Source of the DNA: CAWJPY01 sp963844865
Lineage (GTDB): Bacteria > Acidobacteriota > Thermoanaerobaculia > Thermoanaerobaculales > Sulfomarinibacteraceae
Reading direction: 5' to 3'
Assembly (NCBI GenBank): GCA_963844865.1
Contig: CAWJPY010000012.1
Location: 248,001 to 312,000, forward strand
DNA length: 64,000 nt
A program made the position numbers and the translations under genes. A model generated the notes under the pieces. It searched no databases. It was not told the DNA's origin and was given only the letters and a program-made list of their open reading frames with translations. Shown one piece after another: positions 63,301 to 64,000 of the stretch. The stretch's first letter is position 1; each line of letters begins with the position of its first letter.

Positions 63301-64000
63301 GAGCCGGTTCTTCTCGTCGTACGTGAAGATGGTGAGCTTGTCGTTCGCGTCCCAGTGGTGGATCTTGTTGCTGTTTTCGTCGTAGCCGTACTGGGCGGTG
63401 TCGCCCAGCCCATCGGTGACCAGGATCAGGCGGTCCATCACGTCGTACTCGTACGCAGTGGCCCGACCGAGTGGATGGCTCTCGCTCACCTTCCGGCCGA
63501 CGCCGTCGTAGTTGTAAGTGCTCGTGTTGCCAGGGGGTCGATGACCGCCACGTTGTTACCGTCGGGATCGTACTGGTAGGTGGTTGTCCGCTCGAGGGTG
63601 GGATGTCCCGCCGCCTCCGTAACCGAGCTCAGCTGACCGGTCACCGGGTCGTAGGTGTAGGTGGTCTTGAGGACCGCTGGGTCAGTGGTGCAGTCGGCGA
63701 CCGGGACCGCGCCGCATGCATAGGCGGCCACGAGATCGTTGGTGACCGCGTCGTACTCGAAGACCTGCGAATGCCCACGCGCATCCGTCTTGGTGGTCGG
63801 GTTGTTGTTCACGTCGTAGGTCGCCGAGGTGATCCGGCCGAGCGGCTCGATCTTGGTGAGGACATTTCCGTTGTCGTCGTGCTCGTAGGTCGTGGTGTTG
63901 CCGTTCTTGTCGGTGACACTCTCGACATTGCCACGCTCGTCGTAGGTCCGAGCCGAGGAGTAGCCTCGAGCGTCCACCTCCTCAACCAGGCGCAGATAGT
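60333..64000 (-). CDS. Rhs/YD-repeat protein, 3' part (runs off the window; three frame changes)
   Basis: More than 1,220 residues are visible, all on the minus strand; the 5' end lies beyond the right edge. About 30 YD repeats (YDxxGNxxxxTDPxG pattern, e.g. YDEKNRLISRTDPAGYVEDY, TYDEVGNRLSVTDTAGV) form the shell. Frame changes near 63527, 62372 and 62183 each fall at a C or G run (e.g. GACCC before AATGGC, where FDPNGN is expected), so they are probably errors. The core ends in the Rhs signature RARFYDPQTRTFLGRDPADG and NPYQYVQGNPVLFVDPTGEV. The 330-residue variable tip has hydrophobic segments (LLGVGGMALGVLTAPTLVGG), a Ser/Gly/Gln linker and an unrecognised C-terminal domain (YRNAYAEYLSKNNGPETAKL). 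The tip region is AT-richer than the shell. Confidence 0.88.

Overview
The window is very GC-rich DNA from a diderm (Gram-negative-type) bacterium. Outer-membrane and envelope features recur: an OmpA-type protein, a C-terminal beta-barrel, Lgt, several lipoboxes, an IPTL-CTERM sorting tail, cytochrome c' and a diheme cytochrome c. The mix of duplicated MacB/FtsX-like permeases, PknB-like kinases fused to PD40 propellers or TPRs, many long exported repeat proteins and fold-back intergenic repeats resembles Acidobacteriota and related uncultured soil or sediment lineages. That placement is inference; there is no rRNA or marker gene here. I saw no tRNA, rRNA or CRISPR array.

Layout. 1-4.8 kb: a minus-strand MacAB-like efflux operon (permease, adaptor, ATPase, second permease). 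5-6.5 kb: a small exported protein and an OmpA protein. 6.9-10.9 kb: a barrel protein and a six-repeat IPTL-CTERM protein. 11.2-15.8 kb: a kinase-propeller and a POT peptide transporter. 15.8-17.7 kb: a convergent, overlapping pair, a C39-like cysteine peptidase and an ATP-grasp ligase. 18.4-21.1 kb: a zinc peptidase and an exported propeller-like protein. 21.5-22.8 kb: a HicA toxin followed by a HicB antitoxin apparently fused to an ImmA/IrrE (M78) peptidase. 22.9-25.6 kb: two c-type cytochromes and an AI-2E/PerM permease. 26.4-31 kb: Lgt, MscS, a retropepsin-like/PDZ protein and MarC. 31.1-34 kb: a radical SAM protein, a truncated flavoprotein, a small Cys protein and a Cys-rich protein. 34.6-36.4 kb: a MtaA-type methyltransferase and its corrinoid protein. 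36.4-37.6 kb: an AAA/DUF4143 ATPase under a perfect palindrome. 38-40.6 kb: a kinase-TPR. 40.6-43.7 kb: two PGCCS-type lipoproteins (one a C13/legumain-like peptidase) and a propeller. 44.1-48.6 kb: lipoprotein, ICMT-like methyltransferase, RRM protein, DEAD-box helicase, TerB-like protein. 49.6-53.9 kb: ankyrin, beta-helix and serine-hydrolase proteins. 54-57.7 kb: an LVIVD propeller bracketed by two miniature RAYT-derived elements. 57.9-64 kb: DUF1737, tail-collar, Calx-beta and Rhs/YD-repeat proteins, with the Rhs gene running off the right edge.

Two features shape the whole window. First, more than twenty genes or gene segments are broken by single-base frame changes, several in C, G or T runs, while their domains are otherwise intact. 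This looks like uncorrected long-read indels more than true decay. Each is treated here as one gene with the approximate break given. Second, at least six intergenic regions carry members of one long fold-back repeat family, and separate short hairpin repeats and miniature transposons cluster between 49 and 58 kb.

Best candidates for something new: the HicA + HicB-ImmA locus, the bracketing RAYT-derived miniature elements, the convergent C39/ATP-grasp pair, and the palindrome-controlled, apparently leaderless ATPase.
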